The notes below the pieces were generated by a model. That model did no database searches and was not told where the DNA came from. It was given only the letters and a program-made list of their open reading frames with translations. 64,000 nt of DNA from Albimonas pacifica (GTDB lineage: Bacteria > Pseudomonadota > Alphaproteobacteria > Rhodobacterales > Rhodobacteraceae), in NCBI RefSeq assembly GCF_900113695.1, contig NZ_FOQH01000012.1:1-64000 (forward strand), given 5' to 3'. Positions 1 through 11,444 of the stretch are shown in pieces; within the stretch, counting starts at the first letter, position 1, and each line of letters begins with the position of its first letter. The translations under genes and the position numbers were made by a program.

Positions 1-111
1 TTCACCGTGCAGCTGATCGCCCCGATCGCGATGGAAGAGAAGCTCCGCTTCGCCATCCGTGAAGGCGGCCGCACCGTGGGCGCGGGCGTCGTCTCGAAAA
101 TTCTGAAGTAA
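1..111 (+). CDS. tuf: Elongation factor Tu, C-terminal end (partial)
   Basis: The window opens inside a gene whose last 36 codons match the end of EF-Tu domain 3, including [21 protein letters not shown] and the final VVSKILK before TAA. EF-Tu carries aminoacyl-tRNA to the ribosomal A site as a GTP complex. Its position directly upstream of rpsJ is the usual alphaproteobacterial arrangement (str operon running into S10). The rest of the gene, including the GTPase domain, lies outside the window. Confidence 0.95.
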   Translation, partial: FTVQLIAPIAMEEKLRFAIREGGRTVGAGVVSKILK

Positions 112-132
112 AACCCGGCAGTTCTGCTCCCT

Positions 133-163
133 GGCGGCCGGGGGAAACCCTCCCCCGGCCGCC
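133..163 (+). terminator. Hairpin between tuf and rpsJ
   Basis: A perfect 12-bp GC stem (133-144 pairs with 152-163) with a 7-nt loop is followed by TCGTTGAGTTTCC, which is only weakly T-rich. It could terminate or attenuate transcription between the str and S10 operons, or form the S10 leader structure. The stem is seen directly; the function is inferred. Confidence 0.5.
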
Positions 164-198
164 TCGTTGAGTTTCCTGCCTTTCGGAGAGCCAGAGCC

Positions 199-507
<309 letters not shown>

Positions 508-518
508 GGAGGGTCGAA

Positions 519-1376
519 ATGCGCTCCGGAGTGATCGCCAAGAAGCTGGGCATGACCCGGCTGTTCATGGAAGACGGCCGCCAGATCCCGGTGACCGTGC
601 TTCAGATGGAAAACGTTCAGGTCGTGGCCCAGCGCACGTCCGAGAAGGACGGCTATTCGGCCGTCCAGCTCGGCGCCGGCGCCGCCAAGGCCAAGAACAC
701 CTCGGCCCCGATGCGCGGCCACTTCGCCAAGGCGAACGTGGCCCCCAAGCGCAAGCTGGCCGAGTTCCGCGTGGCCCCTGAGAACCTCATCGAGGTGGGC
801 GAGGAAATCACGGCCGACCACTACTTCGAGGGTCAGTTCGTGGACGTCGCCGGCACCTCGATCGGCAAGGGCTTCGCGGGCGCGATGAAGCGGCACAACT
901 TCGGCGGCCTGCGGGCTTCGCACGGCGTGTCGATCTCGCACCGCTCGCACGGCTCCACCGGCCAGTGCCAGGACCCGGGCCGCGTGTTCAAGGGCAAGAA
1001 GATGGCCGGTCACATGGGCGCCGCCCGCGTGACCGTTCAGAACCTGCAGGTCGTCAAGACCGACTCCGAGCGGGGTCTGGTCATGGTGAAGGGCGCGGTT
1101 CCGGGCTCGCGCGGCGGCTGGGTCACCATCCGTGACGCGGTCAAGAAGCCGACGCCCGACAACGTGATCCTGCCGGCCGCCCTGCGCTCGGCCGCCGAGG
1201 AGGCCCGCAAGGCCGCCGAAGCCGCCGCCGCCGAAGCCGCCGCCGCCGCCGAAGCCGCCGAGGCCGAGCGTCTCGCCGCCGAGGCCGCGGCCCAGGAGGC
1301 TGCGCTGAAGGAAGCCGAAGCGTCGACCGACGAGGGCGATGCTTCCCAGACCCCCGAAGGAGGCGATGAGAAATGA
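519..1376 (+). CDS. rplC: 50S ribosomal protein L3 with Ala/Glu-rich C-terminal tail
   Basis: L3 helps assemble the 50S subunit and reaches toward the peptidyl-transferase centre. The first ~225 residues are a normal L3 (start [16 protein letters not shown], then [24 protein letters not shown]). Residues ~226-285 are a low-complexity Ala/Glu tail encoded by GCC/GAA-rich DNA, longer than the ~210 aa of E. coli L3. Such tails occur in some alphaproteobacteria. The stop overlaps rplD (ATGA), implying translational coupling. GAGGAGGG precedes the ATG. Confidence 0.97.
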   Translation: MRSGVIAKKLGMTRLFMEDGRQIPVTVLQMENVQVVAQRTSEKDGYSAVQLGAGAAKAKNTSAPMRGHFAKANVAPKRKLAEFRVAPENLIEVGEEITADHYFEGQFVDVAGTSIGKGFAGAMKRHNFGGLRASHGVSISHRSHGSTGQCQDPGRVFKGKKMAGHMGAARVTVQNLQVVKTDSERGLVMVKGAVPGSRGGWVTIRDAVKKPTPDNVILPAALRSAAEEARKAAEAAAAEAAAAAEAAEAERLAAEAAAQEAALKEAEASTDEGDASQTPEGGDEK

Positions 1377-1993
1377 AGACCTCTGTGGTCACTCTCGACG
1401 CCGGCGCTGCGGGCGAGATCGAGCTCGACGACGCGATCTTCGGGCTCGAGCCGCGCGCCGACATCCTGCACCGCGTGGTGCGCTGGCAGCTCGCCAAGCG
1501 CCAGGCGGGCACCCACAAGACCAAGTCGCGCGGCGAGGTCTCCTACTCGACGAAGAAGATCTATCGTCAGAAGGGCACCGGCGGCGCGCGGCACGGCGAC
1601 AAGGCCGTCTCGCAGTTCCGCCACGGCGGCACCGTGAAGGGTCCGGTCGTGCGCTCCCATGCGCATGAGCTGACCAAGAAGGTCCGCAAGCTCGGCCTGA
1701 AGATGGCGCTCTCGGCCAAGGCCCGCGACGGCAAGATCGTCGTGCTGGACAAGGCCGAGCTCGACGAGGGCAAGACCAAGGCGCTGAAGGCGGGGCTCGA
1801 GAAGCTCGGCCTGAAGCGGGTGCTGGTGCTCGACGGGGCGTCGGTGCAGGAGAACTTCTCCCGCGCCGCGCGCAACATCGCCGACGTGGACGTGCTGCCC
1901 ACCGCGGGCGCGAACGTCTACGACATCCTGCGGCGCGACACGCTGGTTCTGACCAAGGCCGGCGTCGAGGCTCTGGAGGCTCGACTGAAATGA
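1373..1993 (+). CDS. rplD: 50S ribosomal protein L4
   Basis: L4 (206 aa) binds 23S rRNA domain I and lines the exit tunnel with its extended loop. The loop signature [20 protein letters not shown], followed by GGARHGD, is present around residues 45-70. In E. coli L4 also represses its own operon; no equivalent leader can be shown here. It overlaps rplC by 4 nt and rplW by 4 nt, so the three genes are tightly coupled. Confidence 0.98.
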   Translation: MKTSVVTLDAGAAGEIELDDAIFGLEPRADILHRVVRWQLAKRQAGTHKTKSRGEVSYSTKKIYRQKGTGGARHGDKAVSQFRHGGTVKGPVVRSHAHELTKKVRKLGLKMALSAKARDGKIVVLDKAELDEGKTKALKAGLEKLGLKRVLVLDGASVQENFSRAARNIADVDVLPTAGANVYDILRRDTLVLTKAGVEALEARLK

Positions 1994-2286
1994 CCGCGAA
2001 GCACGAGCTCTACGACGTGATCCGCAAGCCGATCATCACCGAGAAGTCCACGATGGCGTCCGAGCAGAACGCCGTGGTCTTCGAGGTGGCGATCGACACG
2101 ACGAAGCCGAAGATCAAGGAAGCCGTCGAGACGCTGTTCGGCGTGAAGGTGAAGGCCGTGAACACGACCGTCACCAAGGGCAAGGTCAAGAAGTTCAAGG
2201 GCAAGCCCGGCCGCCGCAAGGACGTCAAGAAGGCCTACGTCACCCTCGAAGAGGGCAACACGATCGACGTGACGACCGGGCTCTGA
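1990..2286 (+). CDS. rplW: 50S ribosomal protein L23
   Basis: L23 (98 aa) lies at the tunnel exit and docks trigger factor and SRP. The motif [15 protein letters not shown] at the N-terminus and [27 protein letters not shown] in two parts near the C-terminus identify it. ATG overlaps the rplD stop (ATGA). A 64-nt gap without obvious structure separates it from rplB. Confidence 0.98.
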   Translation: MTAKHELYDVIRKPIITEKSTMASEQNAVVFEVAIDTTKPKIKEAVETLFGVKVKAVNTTVTKGKVKKFKGKPGRRKDVKKAYVTLEEGNTIDVTTGL

Positions 2287-2350
2287 GCCCGGTCATCACG
2301 CTGAACCCCATCCCCAGGCGAGAGCCTGGACGGCAACGGAAGACAGCAAG

Positions 2351-3190
2351 ATGGCGTTGAAAACTTACAACCCCACGACGCCGGGCCAGCGCGGGCTGGT
2401 TCTGATCGACCGTTCGGAGCTGTACAAGGGGCGCCCCGAGAAGAAGCTCACGCACGGGCTTACGAAAAAGGGCGGCCGCAACAACACCGGACGGATCACG
2501 GCGCGACGGATCGGCGGCGGGGCCAAGCGGCTCTATCGCATCGTCGACTTCAAGCGGCGCAAGTGGGACGTGCCCGCCACCGTCGAGCGGATCGAGTACG
2601 ATCCCAACCGGACCGCGTTCATCGCGCTGATCCGGTATGAGGACGGCGAGGTGGCCTACATCCTGGCGCCGCAGCGCCTGGCGATCGGCGACAAGGTCGT
2701 GGCCGGCGCGAAGGTCGACGTGAAGCCCGGCAACGCGATGCCCTTCTCGGGCATGCCGGTCGGCACGATCGTGCACAACATCGAGCTCAAGGCGGGCAAG
2801 GGCGGGCAGATCGCGCGCTCCGCCGGCGCCTACGCCCAGTTCGTGGGTCGCGACGGCGGCTACGCGCAGATCCGGCTTTCGTCGGGCGAGCTGCGCATGG
2901 TGCGTCAGGAGTGCATGGCGACGGTGGGCGCGGTGTCGAACCCCGACCACTCGAACCAGGACTTCGGCAAGGCCGGCCGCACCCGTCACAAGGGCAAGCG
3001 TCCGTCCGTCCGCGGCGTCGCGATGAACCCGATCGACCACCCCCATGGCGGCGGCGAAGGCCGCACCTCGGGCGGCCGCACGCCGGTCACCCCCTGGGGC
3101 AAGGACACGAAGGGCCGCCGGACCCGCAAGAACAAGGCGACCCAGAAGTACATCATTCGCTCGCGGCATGCCCGCAAGAGCGGCCGCTGA
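2351..3190 (+). CDS. rplB: 50S ribosomal protein L2
   Basis: L2 (279 aa, normal length) binds 23S rRNA and is needed for subunit joining and peptidyl-transferase activity. It starts [17 protein letters not shown] and carries the conserved [19 protein letters not shown] block near residues 222-240, with the invariant His. It belongs to the S10 operon, 13 nt before rpsS. Confidence 0.98.
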   Translation: MALKTYNPTTPGQRGLVLIDRSELYKGRPEKKLTHGLTKKGGRNNTGRITARRIGGGAKRLYRIVDFKRRKWDVPATVERIEYDPNRTAFIALIRYEDGEVAYILAPQRLAIGDKVVAGAKVDVKPGNAMPFSGMPVGTIVHNIELKAGKGGQIARSAGAYAQFVGRDGGYAQIRLSSGELRMVRQECMATVGAVSNPDHSNQDFGKAGRTRHKGKRPSVRGVAMNPIDHPHGGGEGRTSGGRTPVTPWGKDTKGRRTRKNKATQKYIIRSRHARKSGR

Positions 3191-3203
3191 GGAGGGACGA
3201 TAG

Positions 3204-3482
3204 ATGGCACGTTCCGTCTGGAAAGGTCCGTTCGTCGACTCCTACGTCCTGAAGAAGGCGGAGAAGGCACGGGAATCCACGCGAGCCGAGGTGATCAAGA
3301 TCTGGTCGCGTCGCTCCACCATCCTGCCGCAGTTCGTGGGCCTCACGTTCGGCGTCTACAACGGCCAGAAGCATATCCCGGTGAACGTCACCGAGGACAT
3401 GATCGGCCACAAGTTCGGCGAGTTCGCGCCGACCCGCACGTACTACGGTCACATGGCCGACAAAAAAGCCAAGCGGAGGTAA
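3204..3482 (+). CDS. rpsS: 30S ribosomal protein S19
   Basis: S19 (92 aa) forms a complex with S13 in the 30S head and contacts the A-site tRNA region. The sequence [20 protein letters not shown] and the motif [15 protein letters not shown] are typical. GAGGAGGGACG supplies a clear ribosome-binding site upstream of ATG. Confidence 0.98.
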   Translation: MARSVWKGPFVDSYVLKKAEKARESTRAEVIKIWSRRSTILPQFVGLTFGVYNGQKHIPVNVTEDMIGHKFGEFAPTRTYYGHMADKKAKRR

Positions 3483-3489
3483 CTGGGCG

Positions 3490-3870
3490 ATGAGCAAGTC
3501 TTCCAACCCCCGCCGCGTGGCGGACAACGAGGCGATGGCGGTCTCCCGCATGCTTCGCATCAGCCCGCAGAAGCTGAACCTGGTGGCGGGCCTGATCCGC
3601 AAGAAGCCGGTCGGCAAGGCGCTGAACGAGCTGGCGTTCTCGAAGAAGCGCATCGCGCTCGACGTGCGCAAGACGCTTCAGTCCGCGATCGCCAACGCCG
3701 AGAACAACCACGGGCTCGACGTCGACGAGCTGATCGTGGCCGAGGCCTGGGTGGGCAAGAACCTGGTGCTGAAGCGCGGGCGTCCTCGGGCGCGCGGCCG
3801 CTTCGGGCGGATCGAGAAGCCGTTCAGCCAGATCACCATCAAGGTCCGGCAGGTCGAGGAGAGCGCCTGA
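3490..3870 (+). CDS. rplV: 50S ribosomal protein L22
   Basis: L22 (126 aa) contacts all 23S rRNA domains, and its beta-hairpin lines the exit tunnel. [18 protein letters not shown] and [17 protein letters not shown] are characteristic. A short N-terminal extension ([17 protein letters not shown]) precedes the conserved start. The final nucleotide of the TGA overlaps the ATG of rpsC. Confidence 0.98.
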   Translation: MSKSSNPRRVADNEAMAVSRMLRISPQKLNLVAGLIRKKPVGKALNELAFSKKRIALDVRKTLQSAIANAENNHGLDVDELIVAEAWVGKNLVLKRGRPRARGRFGRIEKPFSQITIKVRQVEESA

Positions 3871-4568
3871 TGGGCAACAAGGTCAATCCGATCGGGCTGC
3901 GCCTGCAGGTCAACCGGACCTGGGACAGCCGCTGGTACGCGAACGCCAAGGACTACGGCGCGCTGCTTCACGAGGACATCCGGATCCGGGAGTTCATCAA
4001 GAAGAAGTGCGCCAACGCCGGCGTCAGCCGCGTCGTGATCGAGCGTCCGCACCGCAAGTGCCGGGTGACGATCCACACCGCGCGCCCGGGCGTGATCATC
4101 GGCAAGAAGGGCGCCGACATCGAGAAGCTTCGCAAGGACGTCGCGAAGCTGACCTCGTCGGAGCTGCACCTCAACATCGTCGAGGTGCGCAAGCCCGAGA
4201 TCGACGCGCAGCTGGTCGGCGAGAACATCGCCCAGCAGCTCGAGCGTCGCGTCGCCTTCCGTCGTGCGATCAAGCGCGCGGTGCAGAACGCCATGCGCAT
4301 GGGCGCGCTGGGCATCCGCATCAACGCCGGCGGCCGTCTCGGCGGCGCCGAGATCGCGCGGACCGAGTGGTATCGCGAGGGCCGCGTGCCCCTGCACACC
4401 CTGCGGGCGGACATCGACTACGCGCATGTCGAGGCGAAGACTGCCTACGGCATCATCGGGATCAAGGTCTGGATCTTCAAAGGCGAGATCATGGAGCACG
4501 ATCCCCAGGCGCGCGACCGCCGTCAGCAGGAGCTGCAGGAGGGCGCGGCGCGCCCGGCCCGCGCCTGA
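3870..4568 (+). CDS. rpsC: 30S ribosomal protein S3
   Basis: S3 (232 aa) sits at the mRNA entry site. It has the N-terminal [20 protein letters not shown] motif, a KH domain with [14 protein letters not shown] near residues 75-90, and the C-terminal S3 domain with [20 protein letters not shown]. It is the usual length and lies in the expected operon position between rplV and rplP. Confidence 0.98.
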   Translation: MGNKVNPIGLRLQVNRTWDSRWYANAKDYGALLHEDIRIREFIKKKCANAGVSRVVIERPHRKCRVTIHTARPGVIIGKKGADIEKLRKDVAKLTSSELHLNIVEVRKPEIDAQLVGENIAQQLERRVAFRRAIKRAVQNAMRMGALGIRINAGGRLGGAEIARTEWYREGRVPLHTLRADIDYAHVEAKTAYGIIGIKVWIFKGEIMEHDPQARDRRQQELQEGAARPARA

Positions 4569-4586
4569 GCTTGAGGAGTTGACAGG

Positions 4587-5000
4587 ATGCTTTCTCCGAA
4601 GCGCACCAAGTTCCGCAAGCAGCACAAGGGCCGCATCCACGGCCTGGCGAAGGGCGGCACGGAGCTGAATTTCGGCGCCTACGGCCTGAAGGCCATCGAG
4701 CCGGAGCGCATCACCGCGCGCCAGATCGAGGCCGCCCGCCGCGCCATGACGCGTCACATGAAGCGTCAGGGCCGCGTGTGGATCCGGATCTTCCCGGACG
4801 TGCCCGTCACCCAGAAACCCACCGAGGTTCGCATGGGCAAGGGCAAGGGCTCGGTCGAGTACTGGGCCGCCAAGGTGAAGCCTGGCCGCGTCATGTTCGA
4901 GATTGACGGGGTGGCCGAACCTGTGGCACGGGAGGCCCTCCGATTGGCGGCCATGAAGCTGCCGATCAAGACCCGATTCGTCCAGAAAGAGGACTGGTGA
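4587..5000 (+). CDS. rplP: 50S ribosomal protein L16
   Basis: L16 (137 aa) helps organise the A-site region of the 50S subunit. It starts [19 protein letters not shown] and has [22 protein letters not shown] in two adjacent pieces, the family signature. GAGGAG lies before the ATG. Confidence 0.98.
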   Translation: MLSPKRTKFRKQHKGRIHGLAKGGTELNFGAYGLKAIEPERITARQIEAARRAMTRHMKRQGRVWIRIFPDVPVTQKPTEVRMGKGKGSVEYWAAKVKPGRVMFEIDGVAEPVAREALRLAAMKLPIKTRFVQKEDW

Positions 5001-5200
5001 TCTCCGGGGCTCGCTTCACGCGGGCCACGGCGCTCAGTCTGACACGGATGAGACGCGGTTGAAGGCGAGGGGCTGGCGCTGGCCGGCCCCCCGTCGTCGT
5101 CATGAGATCGCCGGGACGGTTCCGGCAGGTGAATTCGGGGCTCGGCGCCGCCCGCAAGGGAACGGTCGAGGCCCCTAGGGATGCGAGAGGACGTAGGCTG
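5001..5200. other. 200-nt spacer inside the S10 operon
   Basis: rplP and rpmC are normally almost adjacent, but here 200 nt separate them. The rpmC frame is open upstream to 5102, but that N-terminal stretch is Arg/Gly-rich and unlike L29. I see no convincing promoter, terminator or RNA fold. It may hold a lost small gene or a leader, but nothing firm can be supported. Confidence 0.4.
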
Positions 5201-5410
5201 ATGAAAGCCGCCGATCTGCGCGAGAAGACGCCCGACCAGCTGCGCGACGAGCTCGCGGCGCTGAAGAAGGAGCAGTTCAACCTGCGCTTCCGGGCCGCCA
5301 CCGGTCAGAACGAGAACACCGCGCGGATGAAGACCGTGCGCCGTGATGTGGCGCGCGTGCTGACCGTGCTGAACCAGAAGGCCGCCGCTGCGGTCTCGCA
5401 GGAGGCCTGA
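5201..5410 (+). CDS. rpmC: 50S ribosomal protein L29
   Basis: L29 (69 aa) is a small two-helix protein near the tunnel exit, next to L23. I place the start at the ATG of [20 protein letters not shown] because L29 proteins begin there; an upstream in-frame extension to 5102 is not family-like. The core [16 protein letters not shown] is conserved. It ends 1 nt before the rpsQ start. Confidence 0.96.
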   Translation: MKAADLREKTPDQLRDELAALKKEQFNLRFRAATGQNENTARMKTVRRDVARVLTVLNQKAAAAVSQEA

Positions 5411-5411
5411 C

Positions 5412-5663
5412 ATGCCCCGTCGTATTCTCCAGGGCACCGTCGTCTCTAACAAGAACGACAAGACCGTCACCGTGCTGGTGGAGCGTCGCTTCACCCACCC
5501 GCTGATGAAGAAGACCGTGCGCATGACCAAGCGGTATCATGCCCACGACGAGACCAACGCGTGCGAGGTGGGCCAGACGGTCCGCATCACCGAGTGCCCG
5601 CCGCGGTCCAAATCGAAATCTTGGGAAGTCCTGACCGGCGAAGCCGGAGTCTCTCGGGACTGA
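5412..5663 (+). CDS. rpsQ: 30S ribosomal protein S17
   Basis: S17 (83 aa) is a primary 16S rRNA binder with an OB fold. [19 protein letters not shown] and the [14 protein letters not shown] tail identify it. It ends the S10 cluster; a 70-nt gap with a hairpin follows before rplN. Confidence 0.98.
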   Translation: MPRRILQGTVVSNKNDKTVTVLVERRFTHPLMKKTVRMTKRYHAHDETNACEVGQTVRITECPPRSKSKSWEVLTGEAGVSRD

Positions 5664-5682
5664 CGACCCAATTGTCGAAACC

Positions 5683-5715
5683 GCAGGGCCTCGGAACACC
5701 GAGTGAGGTCCCTGC
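5683..5715 (+). other. Stem-loop in the rpsQ-rplN gap
   Basis: GCAGGG (5683-5688) pairs with CCCTGC (5710-5715) and the stem extends inward through CTCGG/CCGAG with a small bulge. It lies just upstream of rplN, where the spc operon begins in E. coli. No T-run follows, so it looks more like a leader or processing structure than a terminator. Confidence 0.4.
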
Positions 5716-5733
5716 AGGTCGGGAGAAACTGCC

Positions 5734-6102
5734 ATGATCCAGATGCAGACCAACCTGACGGTGGCCGATAATTCGGGCGCGCGTCGGGTGCAGTGCATCA
5801 AGGTGCTCGGCGGCGCGAAGCGCAAGTACGCTTCGGTCGGCGACATCATCGTGGTCTCCGTGAAGGAGGCCATTCCGCGCGGCCGCGTGAAGAAGGGCGA
5901 CGTGCGCAAGGCCGTCGTCGTTCGGACCGCCAAGGAGGTGCGTCGCGCCGATGGCACCGCCATCCGCTTCGACGACAACGCCGCCGTCCTGCTGAACAAC
6001 CAGGGCGAGCCGATCGGCACCCGCATCTTCGGCCCGGTGGTTCGCGAGCTGCGCTCCAAGAACTTCATGAAGATCATCTCGCTGGCGCCGGAGGTGCTGT
6101 GA
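5734..6102 (+). CDS. rplN: 50S ribosomal protein L14
   Basis: L14 (122 aa) lies at the subunit interface and forms bridges to 16S r[23 protein letters not shown] and [20 protein letters not shown] are hallmark motifs. GGGAGAAACTGCC precedes ATG. Its stop overlaps the rplX start by one nucleotide. Confidence 0.98.
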   Translation: MIQMQTNLTVADNSGARRVQCIKVLGGAKRKYASVGDIIVVSVKEAIPRGRVKKGDVRKAVVVRTAKEVRRADGTAIRFDDNAAVLLNNQGEPIGTRIFGPVVRELRSKNFMKIISLAPEVL

Positions 6103-6416
6103 TGGCCGCGAAGCTCAAGAAGGGCGACAAGGTCGTCGTGCTCGCCGGCCGCGACAAGGGCAACGAGGGCGAGATCCTCAAGGTCCTGCCGGCCGAGAAC
6201 CGTGCGATCGTCTCGGGCGTGAACATGGTCGTGCGCCACCAGCGCCAGACCGCGCAGTCGCAGGGCGGCCGCATCTCGAAAGAGGCGACCATCGACCTGT
6301 CGAACCTGGCGCTCGTCGATCCGAAGACCGGCGGGGCGACCCGCGTCGGCTTCAAGATGGTCGACGGCAAGAAGGTCCGCTTCGCCAAGAAGTCGGGGGA
6401 GGTCATCGATGCTTGA
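6102..6416 (+). CDS. rplX: 50S ribosomal protein L24
   Basis: L24 (104 aa) is an assembly initiator of the 50S subunit with a KOW motif ([20 protein letters not shown], residues ~6-25). I chose the ATG that overlaps the rplN stop because the protein then starts [11 protein letters not shown], as in homologues. The 3' end overlaps rplE by 8 nt, suggesting coupling. Confidence 0.97.
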   Translation: MAAKLKKGDKVVVLAGRDKGNEGEILKVLPAENRAIVSGVNMVVRHQRQTAQSQGGRISKEATIDLSNLALVDPKTGGATRVGFKMVDGKKVRFAKKSGEVIDA

Positions 6417-6969
6417 TACGACCGCATACGTTCCGCGTCTCCGCACCCACTACCGCGAGGTGGTGCGTCCGGCGATGAAGGAAGAGTTCGGCTACAAGAA
6501 CGACATGCAGATCCCTCGCCTGGACAAGATCGTCCTGAACATGGGCGTGGGCGAGGCGGTGTCCGACTCCAAGAAGATCAAGGCCGCGGCGGACGATCTG
6601 ACCAAGATCGCCGGCCAGAAGGTCGTGATCACCAAGGCGCGCAACTCGATCGCCGGCTTCAAGGTCCGCGAGGAGATGCCGCTCGGCGTCAAGGTCACGC
6701 TCCGCAAGGACCGGATGTACGACTTCCTGGACCGCCTGATCACCATCGCGCTGCCCCGCGTCCGCGACTTCCGCGGCGTGAAGGGCACGGCTTTCGACGG
6801 CCGCGGCAACTACGCCATGGGCCTGAAGGAGCATATCGTGTTCCCCGAGATCGAGTACGACAAGATCGATCAGATGTGGGGCATGGACATCGTGATGGCG
6901 ACCACCGCCAAGACCGACGCGGAAGCCAAGGCGCTGTTGAAGCTTTTCAACATGCCCTTCGCGAGCTGA
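6409..6969 (+). CDS. rplE: 50S ribosomal protein L5
   Basis: L5 (186 aa) binds 5S rRNA and contacts P-site tRNA. It contains [19 protein letters not shown] and the [20 protein letters not shown] block in two pieces, plus [20 protein letters not shown]. It overlaps the end of rplX. Confidence 0.98.
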   Translation: MLDTTAYVPRLRTHYREVVRPAMKEEFGYKNDMQIPRLDKIVLNMGVGEAVSDSKKIKAAADDLTKIAGQKVVITKARNSIAGFKVREEMPLGVKVTLRKDRMYDFLDRLITIALPRVRDFRGVKGTAFDGRGNYAMGLKEHIVFPEIEYDKIDQMWGMDIVMATTAKTDAEAKALLKLFNMPFAS

Positions 6970-6989
6970 GCGCGGGAAAGGATATCGAC

Positions 6990-7295
6990 ATGGCCAAGAC
7001 GAGCATGATCGAGCGTCAGAAGAAGCGCGAGAAGCTGGTGGAGCAGTATGCCGCCAAGCGCGCCGCGCTGAAGGAGCAGATCCGCGACGAGAGCCTGTCT
7101 CTCGCCGACCGCGTGAAGCTCTCGATGAAGCTGGCGAAGCTGCCGCGGAACTCCTCGGCGACCCGCCTCCACAACCGTTGCGAGATCTCGGGCCGCCCCA
7201 AGGCCTACTATCGCAAGCTGAAGATGTCGCGCATCGCGCTGCGGGATTACGCCTCCGTTGGCCAGATCCCCGGCATGGTGAAGTCGAGCTGGTGA
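6990..7295 (+). CDS. rpsN: 30S ribosomal protein S14 (zinc-free long form)
   Basis: S14 (101 aa) is in the 30S head. The start [16 protein letters not shown] fits homologues, and an upstream open frame is ignored. The long form lacks the CxxC zinc ribbon; only a single Cys appears in [18 protein letters not shown]. The C-terminus [12 protein letters not shown] is conserved. AAAGGATATCGAC provides the ribosome-binding site. Confidence 0.97.
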   Translation: MAKTSMIERQKKREKLVEQYAAKRAALKEQIRDESLSLADRVKLSMKLAKLPRNSSATRLHNRCEISGRPKAYYRKLKMSRIALRDYASVGQIPGMVKSSW

Positions 7296-7305
7296 GGAGC
7301 GCACA

Positions 7306-7704
7306 ATGAACGTGAACGATCCCATCGGCGACATGCTGACCCGCATCCGCAACGCGCAGATGCGTTTCAAGTCGACCGTCCGCACCCCGGCGTCGAAGCT
7401 CCGGGGCCGCGTGCTCGAGGTGCTCGTCGCCGAGGGCTACATCCGCGGCTTCGAGGCCGTGGAAGGCCCCCGCGGCCTTCCCGAGTACGAGATCGCCCTG
7501 AAGTATTTCGACGGCATGCCGGCGATCAAGGAGATCAAGCGCGTCTCCAAGCCCGGCCGCCGCGTGTACTCGCCCGTCGAGACGCTTCCCTCGGTCCGTC
7601 AGGGCCTGGGCGTCGCGATCGTCTCGACGTCCAAGGGCGTCATGTCCGATGCGCAGGCCCGCGCCGACAAGGTCGGCGGCGAAGTCCTGTGCACCGTGTT
7701 CTGA
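7306..7704 (+). CDS. rpsH: 30S ribosomal protein S8
   Basis: S8 (132 aa) is a primary 16S rRNA binder in the platform and, in E. coli, the spc operon repressor. The motifs [16 protein letters not shown] and the C-terminal [20 protein letters not shown] match the family, though the last segment ([10 protein letters not shown]) is the usual aromatic-ended tail. GAGGAG overlaps the rpsN stop region. Confidence 0.98.
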   Translation: MNVNDPIGDMLTRIRNAQMRFKSTVRTPASKLRGRVLEVLVAEGYIRGFEAVEGPRGLPEYEIALKYFDGMPAIKEIKRVSKPGRRVYSPVETLPSVRQGLGVAIVSTSKGVMSDAQARADKVGGEVLCTVF

Positions 7705-7714
7705 GGAGACTGCA

Positions 7715-8248
7715 ATGTCCCGCATCGGAAAGAGGCCGGTCGAGCTTCCCAAGGGCGTGACGGCGACCGTCTCCGGTCAGACCGTCGAGGTGAAGGGCCC
7801 CAAGGGGACCCGCGCCTTCACGGCCACGGACGACGTCACCGTCGCTGTCGAGAACGACGCGATCCAGGTCACCCCGCGCGGCACGTCCAAGCGGGCGCGC
7901 CAGCAGTGGGGCATGTCCCGCACGCAGGTCGCGAACCTGGTCACCGGCGTGACCGAGGGCTTCAAGAAAGAGCTCGAGATCCAGGGCGTCGGCTACCGCG
8001 CCCAGGTCCAGGGCAAGGTCCTGAAGCTGGCGCTCGGCTATTCGCATGACGTGGAGTACGCGATCCCCGAGGGGATCGACATCGTCTGCGCCAAGCCCAC
8101 GGAGATCGCGATCACCGGCATCGACCAGCAGCAGGTCGGCCAGGTGGCGGCGAACATCCGCGACTGGCGGCGGCCGGAGCCCTACAAGGGCAAGGGCATC
8201 CGCTACAAGGGCGAGTACATCTTCCGCAAGGAAGGCAAGAAGAAGTAA
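7715..8248 (+). CDS. rplF: 50S ribosomal protein L6
   Basis: L6 (177 aa) sits near the factor-binding site. It starts [19 protein letters not shown] and has two L6 repeats, ending with [18 protein letters not shown] place the start just downstream of the rpsH stop (GAGGAGACTGCA before ATG), discarding a longer open frame that reads into rpsH. Confidence 0.97.
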   Translation: MSRIGKRPVELPKGVTATVSGQTVEVKGPKGTRAFTATDDVTVAVENDAIQVTPRGTSKRARQQWGMSRTQVANLVTGVTEGFKKELEIQGVGYRAQVQGKVLKLALGYSHDVEYAIPEGIDIVCAKPTEIAITGIDQQQVGQVAANIRDWRRPEPYKGKGIRYKGEYIFRKEGKKK

Positions 8249-8260
8249 CCGGAGGCCGAC

Positions 8261-8620
8261 ATGGCACTGAGCAAGCGAGAGCTGTTTCAGCGGCGCCGCC
8301 TTCGGGTGCGCAACCGACTGAAGAAATTCGCGAACGGGCGTCCGCGTCTGAGCGTGCACCGTTCGAACAAGAACATCTCGGTCCAGGTGATCGACGACGT
8401 CGAGGGCAAGACCCTCTGCGCCGCGTCGACGCTGGAGAGCGCCCTGGGCGTGATCGGGAAGAACAACAAGGACGCCGCCGCGAAGATCGGCGCCGCGATC
8501 GCCGAGCGCGCCAAGGCCGCCGGCATCGAGGAAGTGGTCTTCGACCGTGGCGGCTACCTCTTTCACGGGAAGGTCAAGGCGCTCGCCGACGCCGCCCGTG
8601 AAGGCGGCCTGAAGTTCTGA
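8261..8620 (+). CDS. rplR: 50S ribosomal protein L18
   Basis: L18 (119 aa) carries 5S rRNA into the central protuberance. [36 protein letters not shown] and the C-terminal [20 protein letters not shown] are diagnostic. It has a clean RBS (CCGGAGG) and lies between rplF and rpsE as in other spc operons. Confidence 0.98.
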   Translation: MALSKRELFQRRRLRVRNRLKKFANGRPRLSVHRSNKNISVQVIDDVEGKTLCAASTLESALGVIGKNNKDAAAKIGAAIAERAKAAGIEEVVFDRGGYLFHGKVKALADAAREGGLKF

Positions 8621-8631
8621 GGAGGGCGACA

Positions 8632-9204
8632 ATGGCCAGGGAAGACAACCGCGGCAATCGTCGTCGCGACCGCGACGAGGATCCGGAATTCCAGGATCGC
8701 CTCGTTGCGATCAACCGCGTGTCCAAGACGGTGAAGGGCGGCAAGCGCTTCGGCTTTGCGGCGCTCGTCGTCGTGGGCGACCAGAAGGGCCGCGTGGGCT
8801 TCGGCAAGGGCAAGGCCCGCGAGGTCCCCGAGGCGATCCGCAAGGCGACCGAGCAGGCCAAGCGCGGCCTGATCCGGGTGCCCCTGCGCGAGGGCCGGAC
8901 CCTGCACCACGACGTGAACGGCCGCCACGGCGCCGGCAAGGTCGTGATGCGGACCGCCGAGGCCGGCACCGGCATCATCGCCGGCGGCCCGATGCGTGCG
9001 GTGTTCGAGATGCTGGGCGTTCAGGACGTGGTGGCGAAGTCCATCGGGTCCCAGAACCCCTACAACATGATCCGCGCCACCATCGACGGGCTGAAGAACG
9101 AGGCGTCTCCGCGCCAGGTCGCCTCCCGTCGCGGCAAGAAGGTCGCCGACATCCTGCCCAAGCGCGACAACGCGCCGGCGGATGCCGAGGCCGCCGAGGC
9201 CTGA
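8632..9204 (+). CDS. rpsE: 30S ribosomal protein S5
   Basis: S5 (190 aa) takes part in decoding fidelity and mRNA unwinding. Its double-stranded-RNA-binding N-domain includes [20 protein letters not shown], and the [15 protein letters not shown] segment follows. A polar C-terminal tail (PADAEAAEA) extends it modestly beyond E. coli S5. Confidence 0.98.
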   Translation: MAREDNRGNRRRDRDEDPEFQDRLVAINRVSKTVKGGKRFGFAALVVVGDQKGRVGFGKGKAREVPEAIRKATEQAKRGLIRVPLREGRTLHHDVNGRHGAGKVVMRTAEAGTGIIAGGPMRAVFEMLGVQDVVAKSIGSQNPYNMIRATIDGLKNEASPRQVASRRGKKVADILPKRDNAPADAEAAEA

Positions 9205-9215
9205 GGAGCGAGAGC

Positions 9216-9407
9216 ATGGGCAAGACCATCGTCGTGAAGCAGATCGGCTCGCCGATCCGCCGTCCGAAGATCCAGCGCGAGACCCTCAAGGGTCTCGGGC
9301 TGAACAAGATGCACCGCACCCGCGAGCTCGAGGACACCCCCTCGGTGCGCGGCATGGTGAACTCGATCCCGCATCTCGCGGTGATCATCGAGGAAAAGGG
9401 CGAGTAA
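9216..9407 (+). CDS. rpmD: 50S ribosomal protein L30
   Basis: L30 (63 aa) is a small peripheral 50S protein. [20 protein letters not shown] and [20 protein letters not shown] are typical. It is 11 nt after rpsE. A stem-loop follows its stop codon. Confidence 0.97.
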   Translation: MGKTIVVKQIGSPIRRPKIQRETLKGLGLNKMHRTRELEDTPSVRGMVNSIPHLAVIIEEKGE

Positions 9408-9418
9408 TCGCCCGCTCC

Positions 9419-9447
9419 GCCCGGGCGCCCCGCGCGCCCGGGCTTTC
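9419..9447 (+). terminator. Hairpin with short T-run between rpmD and rplO
   Basis: GCCCGGGCGC (9419-9428) pairs perfectly with GCGCCCGGGC (9434-9443), loop of 5 nt, followed by TTTCC. It has the shape of a weak rho-independent terminator but lies inside the spc operon, so partial attenuation or mRNA processing is a more likely role. Confidence 0.5.
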
Positions 9448-9513
9448 CATCCCAGGTCGATGGCCCGCCGCGGATGACGCCGCAGGCAGGGTCCGACACA
9501 AGGAACACGCGTC

Positions 9514-10005
9514 ATGAAACTCAACGAACTCCGCGACAATCCCGGCGCCACGAAGCCCCGCAAGCGCGTCGGCCGGGGCCCCGGCTCCGGCGTCGGCAAG
9601 ACCGGCGGCCGCGGCATCAAGGGTCAGAAATCCCGCTCCGGCGTGGCCATCAACGGCTACGAGGGCGGCCAGATGCCGATCTACCGGCGTCTGCCCAAGC
9701 GCGGCTTCACCAAGCCGTTCCGCGACGAATTCGTGGTGATCAACCTCGACGGCCTGGCCAAGTTCATCGAGGCCGGCAAGATCGACGCCTCGGCGAAGAT
9801 CGACGAGGACGTGCTGATCGCCTCGGGCCTGGTGCGCCGCAAGCGCGACGGCGTCCGCCTGCTGGGCCGCGGCGAAGTCACGCAGGCCCTGACGATCGAA
9901 GTCACCGGCGCCTCGAAGTCCGCGATTGCGGCCATCGAGAAGGCCGGCGGCACGGTCACCGTCCTCGCCCCGGCCAAGGCCGCGGCCGAGAGCGACGCCG
10001 AATGA
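9514..10005 (+). CDS. rplO: 50S ribosomal protein L15
   Basis: L15 (163 aa) is a late-assembly 50S protein. [20 protein letters not shown] and the Gly-rich [20 protein letters not shown] stretch identify it. The C-terminal part, with ITGASKS-type [17 protein letters not shown], is conserved. It is separated from rpmD by 106 nt, longer than usual, containing a hairpin. Confidence 0.97.
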   Translation: MKLNELRDNPGATKPRKRVGRGPGSGVGKTGGRGIKGQKSRSGVAINGYEGGQMPIYRRLPKRGFTKPFRDEFVVINLDGLAKFIEAGKIDASAKIDEDVLIASGLVRRKRDGVRLLGRGEVTQALTIEVTGASKSAIAAIEKAGGTVTVLAPAKAAAESDAE

Positions 10006-10009
10006 CATT

Positions 10010-10032
10010 GCGGGCTCCCCGCCCTTTCTTTA
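10010..10032 (+). terminator. Short hairpin plus T-rich run after rplO
   Basis: GCGGG (10010-10014) pairs with CCCGC (10018-10022), followed by CCTTTCTTTAA. It is short but GC-only and carries a T-rich tail. It could reduce read-through from ribosomal genes into secY; function is inferred. Confidence 0.4.
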
Positions 10033-10103
10033 ACTAAACCGCGACGCCGCCGCGGGGCCTCGTCCCCCGGCGGCGTATGCATGACAGCCTGCGGGAGAGA
10101 AGC

Positions 10104-11440
<1,337 letters not shown>

Positions 11441-11444
<4 letters not shown>

